Positions 50,017 through 61,456 of a DNA stretch of 64,000 nucleotides are shown here, piece after piece. Origin of the DNA: Chloroflexota bacterium (GTDB taxonomy: Bacteria; Chloroflexota; Limnocylindria; QHBO01); contig QHBO01000007.1 in the NCBI GenBank assembly GCA_003243965.1, forward strand, positions 1 to 64,000, given 5' to 3'. Position 1 is the stretch's first letter; each line of letters begins with the position of its first letter. The position numbers were made by a program, and so were the translations under genes. The notes under the pieces are model-generated. The model saw only the letters and a list, made by a program, of their open reading frames with translations, was not told where the DNA came from and searched no databases.

Positions 50017-51953
50017 TCGCGCAGCCCCGGGAAGCGCCATTCGAGCCGCTTCGGCTGCCCGATGCGGAGCGTGTGGCGAATGTGCTCGAGCTCGTTCACC
50101 GCACGGTGCAGCGGCTCCCGGATCGCGAGGCGCTGCGCTGGAAGCTTCCACCGCCGCGCCGCACCCCCGGTGGCCGCGTGGACCCACGCGCGGACGAGGG
50201 CGAGCGGACATGGGCGAGCTCCACGTACGGCGAGACGTGGGCCTGGATCCGGGATGCCTCGATGGGCCTCGCGTCGCTCGGCATCGGATCCGGAGACCGG
50301 GTCTGCATCCTGAGCCGCACCCGGCCGGAGTGGCTCGTGGCCGACCTGGCGACGATGGCGCTCGGCGCTGTCGCGTGCCCGATCTACCCGTCCTCCGAGC
50401 CGGAGCAGACGGCATTCATCATCAACAACGTGCAGGCCCGGCTGATCGTGGTCGAGAACGCGCAGCAGGCCGCCAAGGTCGCATCCGTACGCGACCAGTG
50501 TCCGAGCCTCGAGACGGTGATCCTCATCGAGGAGCGTGGCGGCAGGACAGCGCCGGGCACGATCAGTCTCGAGGAGCTGGTGGACCGCGCATCGTCGGAT
50601 GGCGACCATCGGCGCATCTGGCAGGACGGTTGGCGGCGCATCGGGCGCGAGGACGTCGCCACCATCATCCATACCTCGGGGACCACCGGTGTTCCGAAGG
50701 GAGCGGTGCTCACCCACGGCAACCTCGTCTTCAACTACGAGGCCGTCCTCCAGTGCGTCGACTTCCGCGAGACCGATGTCTTCCTGTCGTGGCTTCCGCT
50801 CAGCCACATCTACGAGCGCGTGGCGGGGATGGTGGTGCCGATGGGCCGGGGCTGCACGATCGCCTATGCCGAGCCGCTGATCGAGCGGCTGCCGGCCAAC
50901 ATGGTCGAGATCCGCCCGACGGTGATGGTCGCCGTGCCGCGGCTCTACGAGCGCGTCTACGCACGCGTCCTGTCGACCGTCGAGGCCGCCTCCCCGATGC
51001 GGCGCCGGATCTTCGGCTGGGCGGTGGCGCTCGGGCGGCAGAAGTACGCGAATCATGTCGCGAGGCGGGGCGACTCGCCGTGGCTCAGCGCCCAGCTGTG
51101 GCTGGCGGACCGTCTGGTCTTCAATCGGATCCGGTCGCGCACCGGCGGTCGGGTCCGGTACTTCGTCTCGGGCTCGGCACCGCTCAGCCGCGAGATCGGC
51201 GAGCTCTTCTACGCAATGGGCATGCTCGTGCTGGAAGGCTACGGGCTGACCGAGACGAGCCCGTTCGTATCGATCAACCGTCCCGACGACATCGTGTTCG
51301 GGACAGTCGGGCGGCCGGCCCCCGACACCGAGGTGCGGATCGAGGAGGGCAGCGGCGAGATCTGCGTCCGCGGTCCCCAGGTGATGCGCGGCTACCTCGA
51401 CGATCGGGAGGCAACGGCGGCCGCCATCGATGCGGCGGGCTGGTTCCACACCGGGGACATCGGTGAGCTCGACGCGGACGGCCGGATCCTGATCACCGAT
51501 CGCCTGAAGAACATCATCGTGCTGGCGAATGGCAAGAATGTGTCGCCCGCGCCGATGGAGTCCGCGCTGGCCAGCTCGCGGTACATCGCCCAGGCGGTGA
51601 TCCTGGGCGATCGACAGCCGTACACCGGCGCGCTGGTCGTCCCCGACTTCGATGAGCTGGAACGATGGGCGGCACAGAATGCGCTATCGGGGCACACGCC
51701 GGAGCAGCTGATCGAGGACCGAGGCGTGCAGACGCTCATCGACGCCGAGGTGCGCCGCACGCTGGATCGCTTTGCCGCCTTCGAGCGGCCCCGACGCGTC
51801 GCGCTGCTGCCGCGCCCCCTCACCGAGGAGGCCGGTGAGTTGACGCCGTCGATGAAGACCAAGAATCGGGTGGTGGTCGCCAACTGGCCGCAGAAGATCG
51901 CCGAGCTTTTCGGGGAGAACCGCGTCGACGGAGGGTCGCAGTCGCCGCCCTGA
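50013..51953 (+). CDS. Long-chain fatty-acid CoA ligase (AMP-forming)
   Basis: 646 residues. ANL adenylating enzyme: TIIHTSGTTGVPKGAVLTHG (P-loop A3), FLSWLPLSHIYERVAG, VLEGYGLTETSPFVSINRP, WFHTGDIGELDADGRILITD and RLKNIIVLANGKNVSP, all core motifs of the long-chain acyl-CoA synthetase class. The terminal region is KTKNRVVVANWPQKI. GTG start overlapping the acyl-CoA dehydrogenase. Confidence 0.93.
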   Translation: MIAQPREAPFEPLRLPDAERVANVLELVHRTVQRLPDREALRWKLPPPRRTPGGRVDPRADEGERTWASSTYGETWAWIRDASMGLASLGIGSGDRVCILSRTRPEWLVADLATMALGAVACPIYPSSEPEQTAFIINNVQARLIVVENAQQAAKVASVRDQCPSLETVILIEERGGRTAPGTISLEELVDRASSDGDHRRIWQDGWRRIGREDVATIIHTSGTTGVPKGAVLTHGNLVFNYEAVLQCVDFRETDVFLSWLPLSHIYERVAGMVVPMGRGCTIAYAEPLIERLPANMVEIRPTVMVAVPRLYERVYARVLSTVEAASPMRRRIFGWAVALGRQKYANHVARRGDSPWLSAQLWLADRLVFNRIRSRTGGRVRYFVSGSAPLSREIGELFYAMGMLVLEGYGLTETSPFVSINRPDDIVFGTVGRPAPDTEVRIEEGSGEICVRGPQVMRGYLDDREATAAAIDAAGWFHTGDIGELDADGRILITDRLKNIIVLANGKNVSPAPMESALASSRYIAQAVILGDRQPYTGALVVPDFDELERWAAQNALSGHTPEQLIEDRGVQTLIDAEVRRTLDRFAAFERPRRVALLPRPLTEEAGELTPSMKTKNRVVVANWPQKIAELFGENRVDGGSQSPP

Positions 51954-52011
51954 GCCGGGCTGCCTCGGCGCCGATCAGCGGCGAGGAACCGACGTGGGTA
52001 CCATTCCGCGC

Positions 52012-53196
<1,185 letters not shown>

Positions 53197-53251
53197 GGGC
53201 GGCGCTCGACCGGCGTGACTCGCCCGAGAACGGAGCCCCGAACCGCCCGCC

Positions 53252-53257
53252 TATAAT
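53252..53257 (+). promoter_or_regulatory. -10 element (TATAAT) of the intact glutamate dehydrogenase gene
   Basis: TATAAT with a leader of about 90 nt to the ATG at 53354, and AAAGGAG at 53334-53340. No clear -35 box. Confidence 0.4.
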
Positions 53258-53353
53258 CGCAGCCGGCTCCGCGGCCCGCCTCCACCTGTCTCGGTGTGCA
53301 GAGGCGCCGATGCGCGCGCCGACAGATTCGACAAAGGAGTTCGACCCACACCG

Positions 53354-54622
<1,269 letters not shown>

Positions 54623-54705
54623 GGGTCTATGAACGCGCAATCGACCGATGCGGGCGCCGGCGCACAACGCCGGCGCCCATTCACATCGGCACGGAGGACC
54701 TGACG

Positions 54706-55311
54706 ATGCTCGACCACGAAGAGCGCTTCCTCTTTCGCGAGGAGATCCTGAACATGGCCAACGCGCTCGCCGAGCCGGGGCAGCTCGACAACGTGGAGGA
54801 CCTCCTGGCCGAGGTGACCACCAGCCCGCGCTTCGACTCCGATGTCTTCACCCTGGAACGCTCGCTGCAGGTGATGATCGGAGCCCGCGCCGGCTCGACG
54901 CTGGTCGGCCTGCTGACGGTCACCCGCGAGGTGTTCGACGAGCTGGGGGAGATCGGCATTCCGGGCGAGATTCACGAGCGGCTCGTGAGCTGGCGCGCCC
55001 GATTCGGGCTGGCGATCGACAACGCGCTCAACTTCCTGAACAACCCCGATGGCATCCAGGGCCACAACTTCGGAACGCAGCTGCTCCACGCGGAGGGCGG
55101 CACGACCCTCCAGGGACGGTTGACCCTGGTCCGCTACAACAACGAGCCGCAGTTCTTCATCGCCGACGCGGACGTCCTGCTCAACGTGGCCGCCGACATG
55201 ATGGAGCGTCTCGGGGAGCATCTTGCGCCGGAGATGATCGAACCCGAGCTGATCCAGCGTCTGCGCGAGGGCGTGGAGCTGCTCGACCGGCGGACCAAGG
55301 CGCCGCGTTGA
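54706..55311 (+). CDS. Conserved hypothetical protein, 201 residues
   Basis: 201 residues, no family recognised. The first 55 residues form helices (HEERFLFREEILNMANALAE and DNVEDLLAEVTTSPRF). The middle (FTLERSLQVMIGARAGSTLV) and the end (YNNEPQFFIADADVLLNVAA and MMERLGEHLAPEMIEPELIQ) suggest a mixed alpha-beta soluble protein with a buried strand. GGAGG lies 8 nt before the ATG. Its stop overlaps the TTG of the ATPase gene (TTGA), so the two are translated together. Confidence 0.7.
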   Translation: MLDHEERFLFREEILNMANALAEPGQLDNVEDLLAEVTTSPRFDSDVFTLERSLQVMIGARAGSTLVGLLTVTREVFDELGEIGIPGEIHERLVSWRARFGLAIDNALNFLNNPDGIQGHNFGTQLLHAEGGTTLQGRLTLVRYNNEPQFFIADADVLLNVAADMMERLGEHLAPEMIEPELIQRLREGVELLDRRTKAPR

Positions 55312-56405
55312 GTGGCGCGCGGCCGGTCTTCCTGGCCGCCACGGGACAAAACCGCGGAAAGACGACCGTCTCCCTCGGGCTGATTGCGGCAATTCTGGCA
55401 GGCAATCATCGGCTCGGCTTCGTGAAGCCGGTCGGGCAGCGGTACCTGGTCATCGACGGCATGCGCGCCGACGAGGACGCGGTGCTGGTCAAGGAGGTCT
55501 TCGGGCTGGCCGACCCGCTGGACGACATGAGCCCGGTCACCCTTCCGCGCCACTTCACCACCGATTGGATCATGGGACGGATCAGCAGCGACCTGGACCG
55601 GAACCTGAGCGATGCCTACCATCGCGTGGCGGCCGACAAAGAGATCGTGGTCATCGAGGGGACGGGACACGCAGGCGTCGGGGCGGTGGTCGGCCTCTCG
55701 AATGCGCGCGTGGCGGGCCTGCTCGGTGCGCGGACGATCATCGTCTCCGAGGGCGGAGTGGGGCGTCCGATCGATGAGATCGTCCTCAACCTGGCGCTCT
55801 TCGCGCAGCACGGCGTCGATGTCATCGGGGCCATCGTCAACAAGGTCGACGTCGTCGGTCGGCCGGATCTGGAGGAGGTGCTGCGACGCGGTCTGGCGCG
55901 GCACGGCGTTGCGCTGCTGGGCTGCATCCCGTTCAGCGAGCTGCTCGCCAATCCGTCGCTCGAGCTGATCGTCACCCACCTCGACGGCGAGCTGCTCGCC
56001 GGCACCGCGACCCCGGGGCACGTGATCGGCCAGGTGGCGATCGGTGCCATGCAGGCCGGCCATGCGATGGGGCTGCTGCGGGACCGCACGCTGCTGATCA
56101 CCCCCGGCGACCGCGAGGACCTGCTGCTTGCCGCCGTCGCCGCCAACCGTGCGGCTGAGCACGGACGGCCCAAGGTGAGCGGCCTGGTTCTGACCGGTGG
56201 CTTCCGACCGGCCGCGCCCGTTCTCGCCGAGCTGCGCTCGAGCGGCCTGTTCACCTACCTGGTCGGCGGCGAGACGTACGGCACCGCCCAGGCGGTGGAT
56301 GCGATCCTGGTCAAGACGCACCCCACCGATACCGAGAAGATCGAGACCATCATCTCGCTGGTCGGCAGTGCGCTGGACGTCGACGGCCTGCTGGCCCGGC
56401 TCTAG
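55308..56405 (+). CDS. BioD-like P-loop ATPase with DRTGG domain
   Basis: 365 residues. Resembles the N-terminal half of fused phosphate acetyltransferases: AATGQNRGKTTVSLGL (P-loop), VKPVGQRYLV, IEGTGHAGVGAVVGLSNARVA, the BioD-like core, then a DRTGG domain (about 210-320, ending VGGETYGTAQAVDAILVKTH). No acetyltransferase domain follows. Such free-standing proteins may sense nucleotides or regulate acetate metabolism; function unknown. TTG start overlapping the previous gene. Confidence 0.8.
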   Translation: MSGARPVFLAATGQNRGKTTVSLGLIAAILAGNHRLGFVKPVGQRYLVIDGMRADEDAVLVKEVFGLADPLDDMSPVTLPRHFTTDWIMGRISSDLDRNLSDAYHRVAADKEIVVIEGTGHAGVGAVVGLSNARVAGLLGARTIIVSEGGVGRPIDEIVLNLALFAQHGVDVIGAIVNKVDVVGRPDLEEVLRRGLARHGVALLGCIPFSELLANPSLELIVTHLDGELLAGTATPGHVIGQVAIGAMQAGHAMGLLRDRTLLITPGDREDLLLAAVAANRAAEHGRPKVSGLVLTGGFRPAAPVLAELRSSGLFTYLVGGETYGTAQAVDAILVKTHPTDTEKIETIISLVGSALDVDGLLARL

Positions 56406-56455
56406 GCGCAGCCCGGGCGGAGACGCGAGGCGGAGACGCGAGGCGGACACAAAGG

Positions 56456-56490
56456 GAGGAGGCCGGACGTGGGCACCCGCCGGCCTCCTC
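56456..56490. terminator. Hairpin between convergent DRTGG ATPase and panC-like genes
   Basis: GAGGAGGCCGG (56456-56466) and CCGGCCTCCTC (56480-56490) pair perfectly over 11 bp around a 13-nt loop. It lies between two converging genes and could stop transcripts from both; there is no T-run. The surrounding gap (56406-56608) also has a GGAGACGCGAGGC direct repeat (two copies). Confidence 0.45.
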
Positions 56491-56608
56491 GGTACACCGC
56501 AACGTCATCCCGGAGCGACCGGGGATCGCGGCGACCCTGAGAATGATACGAATCCCCACCCGGACGTCAGTAGTACCTTCGTCGCCGGGTGACTCGGCGG
56601 GCAGGCGA

Positions 56609-57463
56609 TTAGCCGCCGGCGGCGTCCAGCGGGAGGTTGTCGGTGAGGCGGGTACGCCCGATCCAGACCGCCACCATCGCCAGGGCCGGGCCGGTGACGC
56701 GCTGAAGCTCGACCAGCGTGAAGGCGTCCGCGACGCTCACGTAGTCGAGCCGGGCCATCGGCTCCGCGGTGATGATGTCGCTCATCCTGGCGCGGAGCAC
56801 CTCTGCCGACCGCTCACCTCGCTCGAAGGCATGCTCGGCGGCAGCGAGCGCGGCGTAGATGCAGGTCGCGGCATGGCGCTGCTCGATGCTGAGGCTGGCG
56901 TTCGCCGAGGAGACCGCGAGGCCGTCCGACTCGCGTACGGTGGCGCAGACCACCAGCTCCACGTTCATGAACAGGTCGCGAAGCATGCGGCGCAGGATGA
57001 CGTTCTGCTGCGCGTGGCGTTGCCCGAGGTACATGCGCGCCGGGCCGACCAGGTGAAGCAGCTTGACCATGACCGTGGTCAACCCGTCGAGGTGGCCCGG
57101 GCGGGAGGCGCCCTCGAGCTGGCGGGTGAGCCCCTCGACCGTGACACGCGTCAGGTCGTCGGGCGGGTAGAGGGTGATGACCTGCGGGAGGAATGCAATG
57201 TCCGCTCCCGCGCTGTCGAGCAGTGCCAGATCACGTCCCTCGTCGCGGGGCCCCGCCTGCGCCTCGTCGAGCGTTCGGAAGTCGCCAGGGCTCACGAAGC
57301 TGCTGACCACGACGGCGCCGTTCTCCGCCTTCGCGCGGCGGACAAGCGAGAGCTGCCCATCGTGGAGCGCGCCCATGGTCGGCACGTATCCCACCGAGGC
57401 GCCTCCCACGCGGTGGGCAAGAACCGCCGCACGGAGGTCGGGCACGCTCCGGACGACCTGCAC
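56609..57463 (-). CDS. panC: PanC-like protein with altered active site
   Basis: 284 residues, pantothenate synthetase fold: YVPTMGALHDGQLSLVRRAK, LEGASRPGHLDGLTTVMVK, MYLGQRHAQQNVILRRMLRD, ATVRESDGLAVSSANASLS. Several residues known from PanC enzymes are changed: the second His of the HIGH-like pair is Gln37, the Asn of FVNP is Ser58, the following Gln is Asp61, the Lys of GEKD is Arg149, and the Arg of SSRN is Ala187. His34 and Gln153 remain. Activity as pantoate-beta-alanine ligase is doubtful. GTG 57463, two bases after coaBC. Confidence 0.85.
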   Translation of the reverse strand: MQVVRSVPDLRAAVLAHRVGGASVGYVPTMGALHDGQLSLVRRAKAENGAVVVSSFVSPGDFRTLDEAQAGPRDEGRDLALLDSAGADIAFLPQVITLYPPDDLTRVTVEGLTRQLEGASRPGHLDGLTTVMVKLLHLVGPARMYLGQRHAQQNVILRRMLRDLFMNVELVVCATVRESDGLAVSSANASLSIEQRHAATCIYAALAAAEHAFERGERSAEVLRARMSDIITAEPMARLDYVSVADAFTLVELQRVTGPALAMVAVWIGRTRLTDNLPLDAAGG

Positions 57464-57465
57464 CG

Positions 57466-58737
57466 TCAGGAGCGCCTCGATGCGCCACGCGGCGCACTCG
57501 GGTCGGTCGAGGATTCCTGCCCGCGATAGCGGTCGGCGATCAGGTCCCACAGGCGCTCGGCGACCTGCCGCTTGGGGAGCATCGGCCAGTCCGTCAGGTT
57601 TCCCTCCCGCCCGAACACGGCCACCTTGTTCTCGTCCGAACCGATGGCGTCGAACGGGCCCCCGATCTCGTTGGCGACGATCAGGTCGAGCCCCTTGTCG
57701 CGCAGTTTGCCGGTGGCGTTCGCCTCCATGTCGTTCGTTTCAGCCGCGAAACCGATGAGGAACGGGCGAACCTCGGCTGGCATCTCGGCCACCTCGGCGA
57801 TGATGTCCGGATTGGGCACCAGATCGATGCGGAGCGGGGCACCGTCACGCTTGATCTTGCGCTGGCTGGCCCGCGACGGAGCGAAGTCCGACACCGCGGC
57901 GGCCATGACCACGATATCGGCGCCCGGCGCGCTGCGCAGCACTGCCTCACGCATCGAGGCGGCTGTCGGTGCCTCGACGACGGTCACGCCACCTGGTGAG
58001 GCGACTGACAGTGCGCCGGCGATCAGCGTCACGCTGGCGCCGCGATCCCGGGCCGCCTCCGCGATCGCGACGCCCATCTTCCCGCTGCTGCGGTTGCCGA
58101 TGAAGCGCACCGGGTCGAGCGGCTCGCGTGTGCCGCCTGCCGAGACGACGATGCGCAGCCCCTCCAGATCACCGGAGCGCGCGAAGAGGCGCTCCATCGC
58201 CTCGACGATGGTGGCGGGCTCCGCCAGCCGTCCCGCTCCGGTCAGGCCGCTCGCCAGCGCGCCGAATCCCGGCTCGATCACCAGATAGCCGAAGCCGCGC
58301 AGCGTCTCGACGTTGCGCTCCGTGGCTGGATGGGTCCACATGCCCGCATCCATGGCAGGAGCGACCACCACGCGCCCGCGGCCGGCGCAGGCGATGGCGG
58401 TCACCGGGTTCCGCACCAGCCCGACGGCCATCTCCGCGATGGCGTTGGCGGTTGCCGGCGCCACGACCACCGCGTCGGCTGCCTCTGCGAGCTCCACGTG
58501 AGCGATTCGGCGATCCGCGTCGAGCGCCATCAGGTCGGTGACCGCCGGTCTCTGTGTCAGCGACTCGAACGTCAGCGCCGTCACGAAGCGGGTCGCTGCA
58601 CGGGTCATCGCCACATCGACCGTCGCCCCCGACTGCTGCAGCAGCCGAACCAGGGTGACCGCCTTGTAGGTTGCGATGCTGCCGGTGACGCCGACCACGA
58701 TCCGCCGCCCGGCGAGCCGCGGCCTGTCGTCGTTCAT
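57466..58737 (-). CDS. coaBC: Phosphopantothenoylcysteine synthetase/decarboxylase (CoaBC)
   Basis: 423 residues. N-terminal flavin decarboxylase domain (GVTGSIATYKAVTLVRLLQQ; HVELAEAADAVVVAPATANA; APAMDAGMWTHPA) and C-terminal ligase domain (VSAGGTREPLDPVRFIGNRS, then SSGKMG; AAAVSDFAP; FLIGFAAETND; KLRDKGLDLIVAN). The E. coli decarboxylase has Asn in PAMN and a Cys before GxGRM; here they are Asp and Ser. Mycobacterial enzymes also deviate at these points and work, so this is not taken as loss. ATG overlaps the coaX stop; panC-like gene follows. Confidence 0.92.
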   Translation of the reverse strand: MNDDRPRLAGRRIVVGVTGSIATYKAVTLVRLLQQSGATVDVAMTRAATRFVTALTFESLTQRPAVTDLMALDADRRIAHVELAEAADAVVVAPATANAIAEMAVGLVRNPVTAIACAGRGRVVVAPAMDAGMWTHPATERNVETLRGFGYLVIEPGFGALASGLTGAGRLAEPATIVEAMERLFARSGDLEGLRIVVSAGGTREPLDPVRFIGNRSSGKMGVAIAEAARDRGASVTLIAGALSVASPGGVTVVEAPTAASMREAVLRSAPGADIVVMAAAVSDFAPSRASQRKIKRDGAPLRIDLVPNPDIIAEVAEMPAEVRPFLIGFAAETNDMEANATGKLRDKGLDLIVANEIGGPFDAIGSDENKVAVFGREGNLTDWPMLPKRQVAERLWDLIADRYRGQESSTDPSAPRGASRRS

Positions 58738-59567
58738 CGGGCCACACGCTCCGCAGCGGGCGTTCTCGCCACGGCGGCGTGCGCCGCCTGCCAGGCGTAG
58801 CGGATCCCGCGCAGGGTGAGATCAGGCTCGATGGCGTCGATACCGGGAACGTCGCGCAGCCATGGTTCGTGGGTGTAGCCGCCGGTGGCAATCACGGTCA
58901 CCCGGCTGGCCGGCGGAGATGCCTCGAGCAGCTCCGTGCGGAGCGCCGCCAACAGCCCCGACACCAGACCGATGTAGCCGTTGACGGTCCCGCTCTGCAT
59001 GGCCTGCACGGTGGTTGTCCCGATGGCTCGCGGCGGTCGGCGGAGCTCGATGCGCGGCAGCTTGGCCGCGCGGCCGGCGAGTGCCTCGAGCGAGAGCCCC
59101 AGCCCGGGCGCGATCGCCCCACCGAGGTACGCCCCATCCGCGCTCACCACGTCGAAGTTCGTGCTGGTGCCGAGGTCGACCACGATCGCGGGCAGCGGAA
59201 ACTCGCGGCAGACCGCCAGCGCGTTCGCGAGCCGATCGGCTCCGGCCTCCGCGGGGCGGTCGATGCGGATCTCGAGCGCGCCGCGCACTGTGCTCGCGTC
59301 GAGGAGGAACGGGTCCAGCGCCAGGCGGTCGTGGACCATCCGCTCGAAGGTGGCGGCGAGCGGCGGCACCACGCTGGCGATCGCCACTGCCTCGATGCGT
59401 TCAAGTCGTTCGCCGTCGAGCGCCAACAGGCCGGCAACCTGGGCGGCCAGCTCGTCAGTGGTCGCCACCGGGCGGGCGGTGGCACGCCAAGAGGCGACCA
59501 GCGATTCTCCGTCGAAGAGACCGAGCGTCAGGTTCGTGTTGCCGATGTCGGCCGCCAGCAGCTTCAT
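58734..59567 (-). CDS. coaX: Type III pantothenate kinase
   Basis: 277 residues. ASKHA fold kinase using pantothenate and ATP: LLAADIGNTNLTLGLFDGE (phosphate-1 loop), GADRLANALAV, VVDLGTSTNFDVV (phosphate-2, where the usual Thr/Ala pair is Ser/Thr/Asn) and GGAIAPGLGLSLEAL. First gene of the coaX-coaBC-panC-like operon. ATG 59567 has TAGGAT 8 nt upstream; TTG 59576 is inside that hexamer and unlikely. Confidence 0.9.
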   Translation of the reverse strand: MKLLAADIGNTNLTLGLFDGESLVASWRATARPVATTDELAAQVAGLLALDGERLERIEAVAIASVVPPLAATFERMVHDRLALDPFLLDASTVRGALEIRIDRPAEAGADRLANALAVCREFPLPAIVVDLGTSTNFDVVSADGAYLGGAIAPGLGLSLEALAGRAAKLPRIELRRPPRAIGTTTVQAMQSGTVNGYIGLVSGLLAALRTELLEASPPASRVTVIATGGYTHEPWLRDVPGIDAIEPDLTLRGIRYAWQAAHAAVARTPAAERVAR

Positions 59568-59575
59568 CGGCGGCA

Positions 59576-59581
59576 ATCCTA
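59576..59581 (-). promoter_or_regulatory. -10 element (TAGGAT) of the coaX operon
   Basis: TAGGAT on the minus strand ends 8 nt before ATG 59567. Confidence 0.45.
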
Positions 59582-59615
59582 CCAGCCGGTCCCCGACCGG
59601 CCGGTGGTCCGGTGC

Positions 59616-59621
59616 TAGACT
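59616..59621 (+). promoter_or_regulatory. -10 element (TAGACT) of the hypothetical-M16 operon
   Basis: TAGACT ends 8 nt before ATG 59630 and is divergent to the coaX promoter. Confidence 0.45.
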
Positions 59622-59629
59622 CGCCGGCG

Positions 59630-60097
59630 ATGCCCGAGGCGCATGCCAAGCTCTACATCAACACCGGCGTTGTCACCAACAAGAGCGACATCTACAACGT
59701 CCTGCGTCCGCTCCTGAAGCAGACGGTCACCTACACCTATTACCGCGACAACCAAGTGGCCAGCAGTGGGACGGGTTGGGTCGAGCGGCTGGTCATCGAC
59801 CACCCCGAGGTGGCGTCCTACTTCACGCCGCTCGCCATCTGCCTGAACCTCGATTCGTTCGACTACCTGCAGTTCGACACCACCTCCGAGCAGCTGCTCA
59901 GCTACACGTTGGTGATCGGCTCGGAGCGGGTCGTGATCGACTTCGCCGGAACGAGCGTGGCCCCGAACCCGGGCGACGAGGCGGGACGTGCGCGGCCGCT
60001 GCCACGCAACGCCGATGAGCTCGCACGCGACCTGCGGTTCATCCAGATGGAGCTCATGATGTCGTCGGACACCGCCGATGAGGACGAGGACGCCTAG
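59630..60097 (+). CDS. Conserved hypothetical protein, 155 residues
   Basis: 155 residues, soluble alpha-beta. Seen: AKLYINTGVVTNKSDIYNVL, TVTYTYYRDNQVASSGTGWV, LNLDSFDYLQFDTTSEQLLS, then an acidic tail (SSDTADEDEDA). No family recognised. Directly precedes an M16 peptidase with no gap, so it is co-transcribed. ATG 59630. Confidence 0.7.
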   Translation: MPEAHAKLYINTGVVTNKSDIYNVLRPLLKQTVTYTYYRDNQVASSGTGWVERLVIDHPEVASYFTPLAICLNLDSFDYLQFDTTSEQLLSYTLVIGSERVVIDFAGTSVAPNPGDEAGRARPLPRNADELARDLRFIQMELMMSSDTADEDEDA

Positions 60098-61456
60098 GTG
60101 AGCCGGGCGCTGGCAGCGGGCCAGACGCGCGGTACGGCGAGGACCAACCAGGCGCGGACGCCGACCACGGTCGAGCCGATCTTCACGCGCAGCGTGCTGC
60201 CGAACGGGCTACGCATCGTCACCCAGCCGATCCCGCTCGGCCGATCCGTTTCAGTCGGCCTGTTCGTGGGGGTCGGCTCGCGGCACGAGGACGACGCGCA
60301 CGCCGGCCTCTCCCACCTGCTCGAGCATCTCGTGTTCAAGGGCACGCGCGGTTTCCCGGACGCCGGCGCCCTGTCGGAGACCATCGAGGGCGTTGGCGGC
60401 AGCGTCAACGCATCCACGGACCGGGAGCTGACGGTCTACAGCGCCAAGGTGCCGCGCCAGGCGTGGCGCCGAGCCCTGGAGGTGGTCGCCGAGCTCTGCC
60501 TCCGGCCGCTCCTGCGCCGGCGCGACCTGGCAGCCGAGAAGCCGGTGATCGTCGACGAGATCCGGATGTACATCGACTCGCCCGCGGATCACATCTTCAC
60601 CCTCTTCGACGAGCTGCTGTTTGGCGCACATCCACTCGGCCGGGAGATTGCCGGCAGCCCCGGCAGCGTGCGCCGCGCGACCGCGGATCTGGTGCGATCC
60701 CACTGGGAGGCGTGGTATCGACCTCCGCACCTGGTCCTGGCCGTGGCCGGGCCGGTAGAGCACGAGGCGGTGGTCGAGATTGCCCGCGGCTGGTTCAGCG
60801 ACGAGACGCCCGAACCGCCGACGCCGATCGGGCGCCCCCGCACCCAGCCGCCGACCCCAACCGCGCCGGGAACCGTGAAGGTTGCGCACCGTCGGCTGGG
60901 CCAGGCGAACCTGTTGCTCGGGATGCCCGGCGTCGCCCGCGACGATCCCGACCGCTGGGCTTTGGACCTGCTCGGCGCCGTGCTGGGCGATGGGATGAGC
61001 TCACGGCTCTTCCTCGAGCTCCGCGAGCGCCGGTCGCTGGCCTACGACATCTCGACGTTCGGCTCGATGTACGCAGACTGCGGGACGTTCGGGATCAACG
61101 CCGGCTTTGACCCGGAGCAGGCGAACGCCATCGTGCGGGCGATCCTCGAGCAGCTCGAGCGGGTCGCCCAGGAGCCGGTGCTCGAGACGGAGTTGGAGCG
61201 CGCGCGCGCGTACACGCGGGGCAGATTGGAGCTTCGGATGGAGGAGAGTGGAGCGGTGGTTGCCTGGCTCGGCACCGGGGAGAGCCTGCTGCCCCGCATC
61301 CTGAGCGTCGAGGAGGTGGTCGAGCAGCTCGCGGCGGTGTCGACCGAGGACCTCCTGCGCGTGGCACAACGCTACGCGCGCCCCGAGCTGGCGCGGCTGG
61401 CCGTGCTGGGCCCATTTCGTGGGTCACGCCGCTTCGAGCGGCTGCTCCCCGGATGA
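60098..61456 (+). CDS. M16-family zinc metallopeptidase
   Basis: 452 residues. Insulinase/processing-peptidase fold: GLSHLLEHLVFKGT is the inverted zinc motif HxxEH, with the downstream Glu in AAEKPVIVDEIRMY completing the site. Then the inactive-like C-terminal half (HRRLGQANLLLGMPG; MSSRLFLELRERRSLAYDIS). A complete, probably active soluble peptidase, similar to the YmxG/PqqL group. GTG start immediately after the previous stop; its stop overlaps the next gene (ATGA). Confidence 0.9.
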   Translation: MSRALAAGQTRGTARTNQARTPTTVEPIFTRSVLPNGLRIVTQPIPLGRSVSVGLFVGVGSRHEDDAHAGLSHLLEHLVFKGTRGFPDAGALSETIEGVGGSVNASTDRELTVYSAKVPRQAWRRALEVVAELCLRPLLRRRDLAAEKPVIVDEIRMYIDSPADHIFTLFDELLFGAHPLGREIAGSPGSVRRATADLVRSHWEAWYRPPHLVLAVAGPVEHEAVVEIARGWFSDETPEPPTPIGRPRTQPPTPTAPGTVKVAHRRLGQANLLLGMPGVARDDPDRWALDLLGAVLGDGMSSRLFLELRERRSLAYDISTFGSMYADCGTFGINAGFDPEQANAIVRAILEQLERVAQEPVLETELERARAYTRGRLELRMEESGAVVAWLGTGESLLPRILSVEEVVEQLAAVSTEDLLRVAQRYARPELARLAVLGPFRGSRRFERLLPG

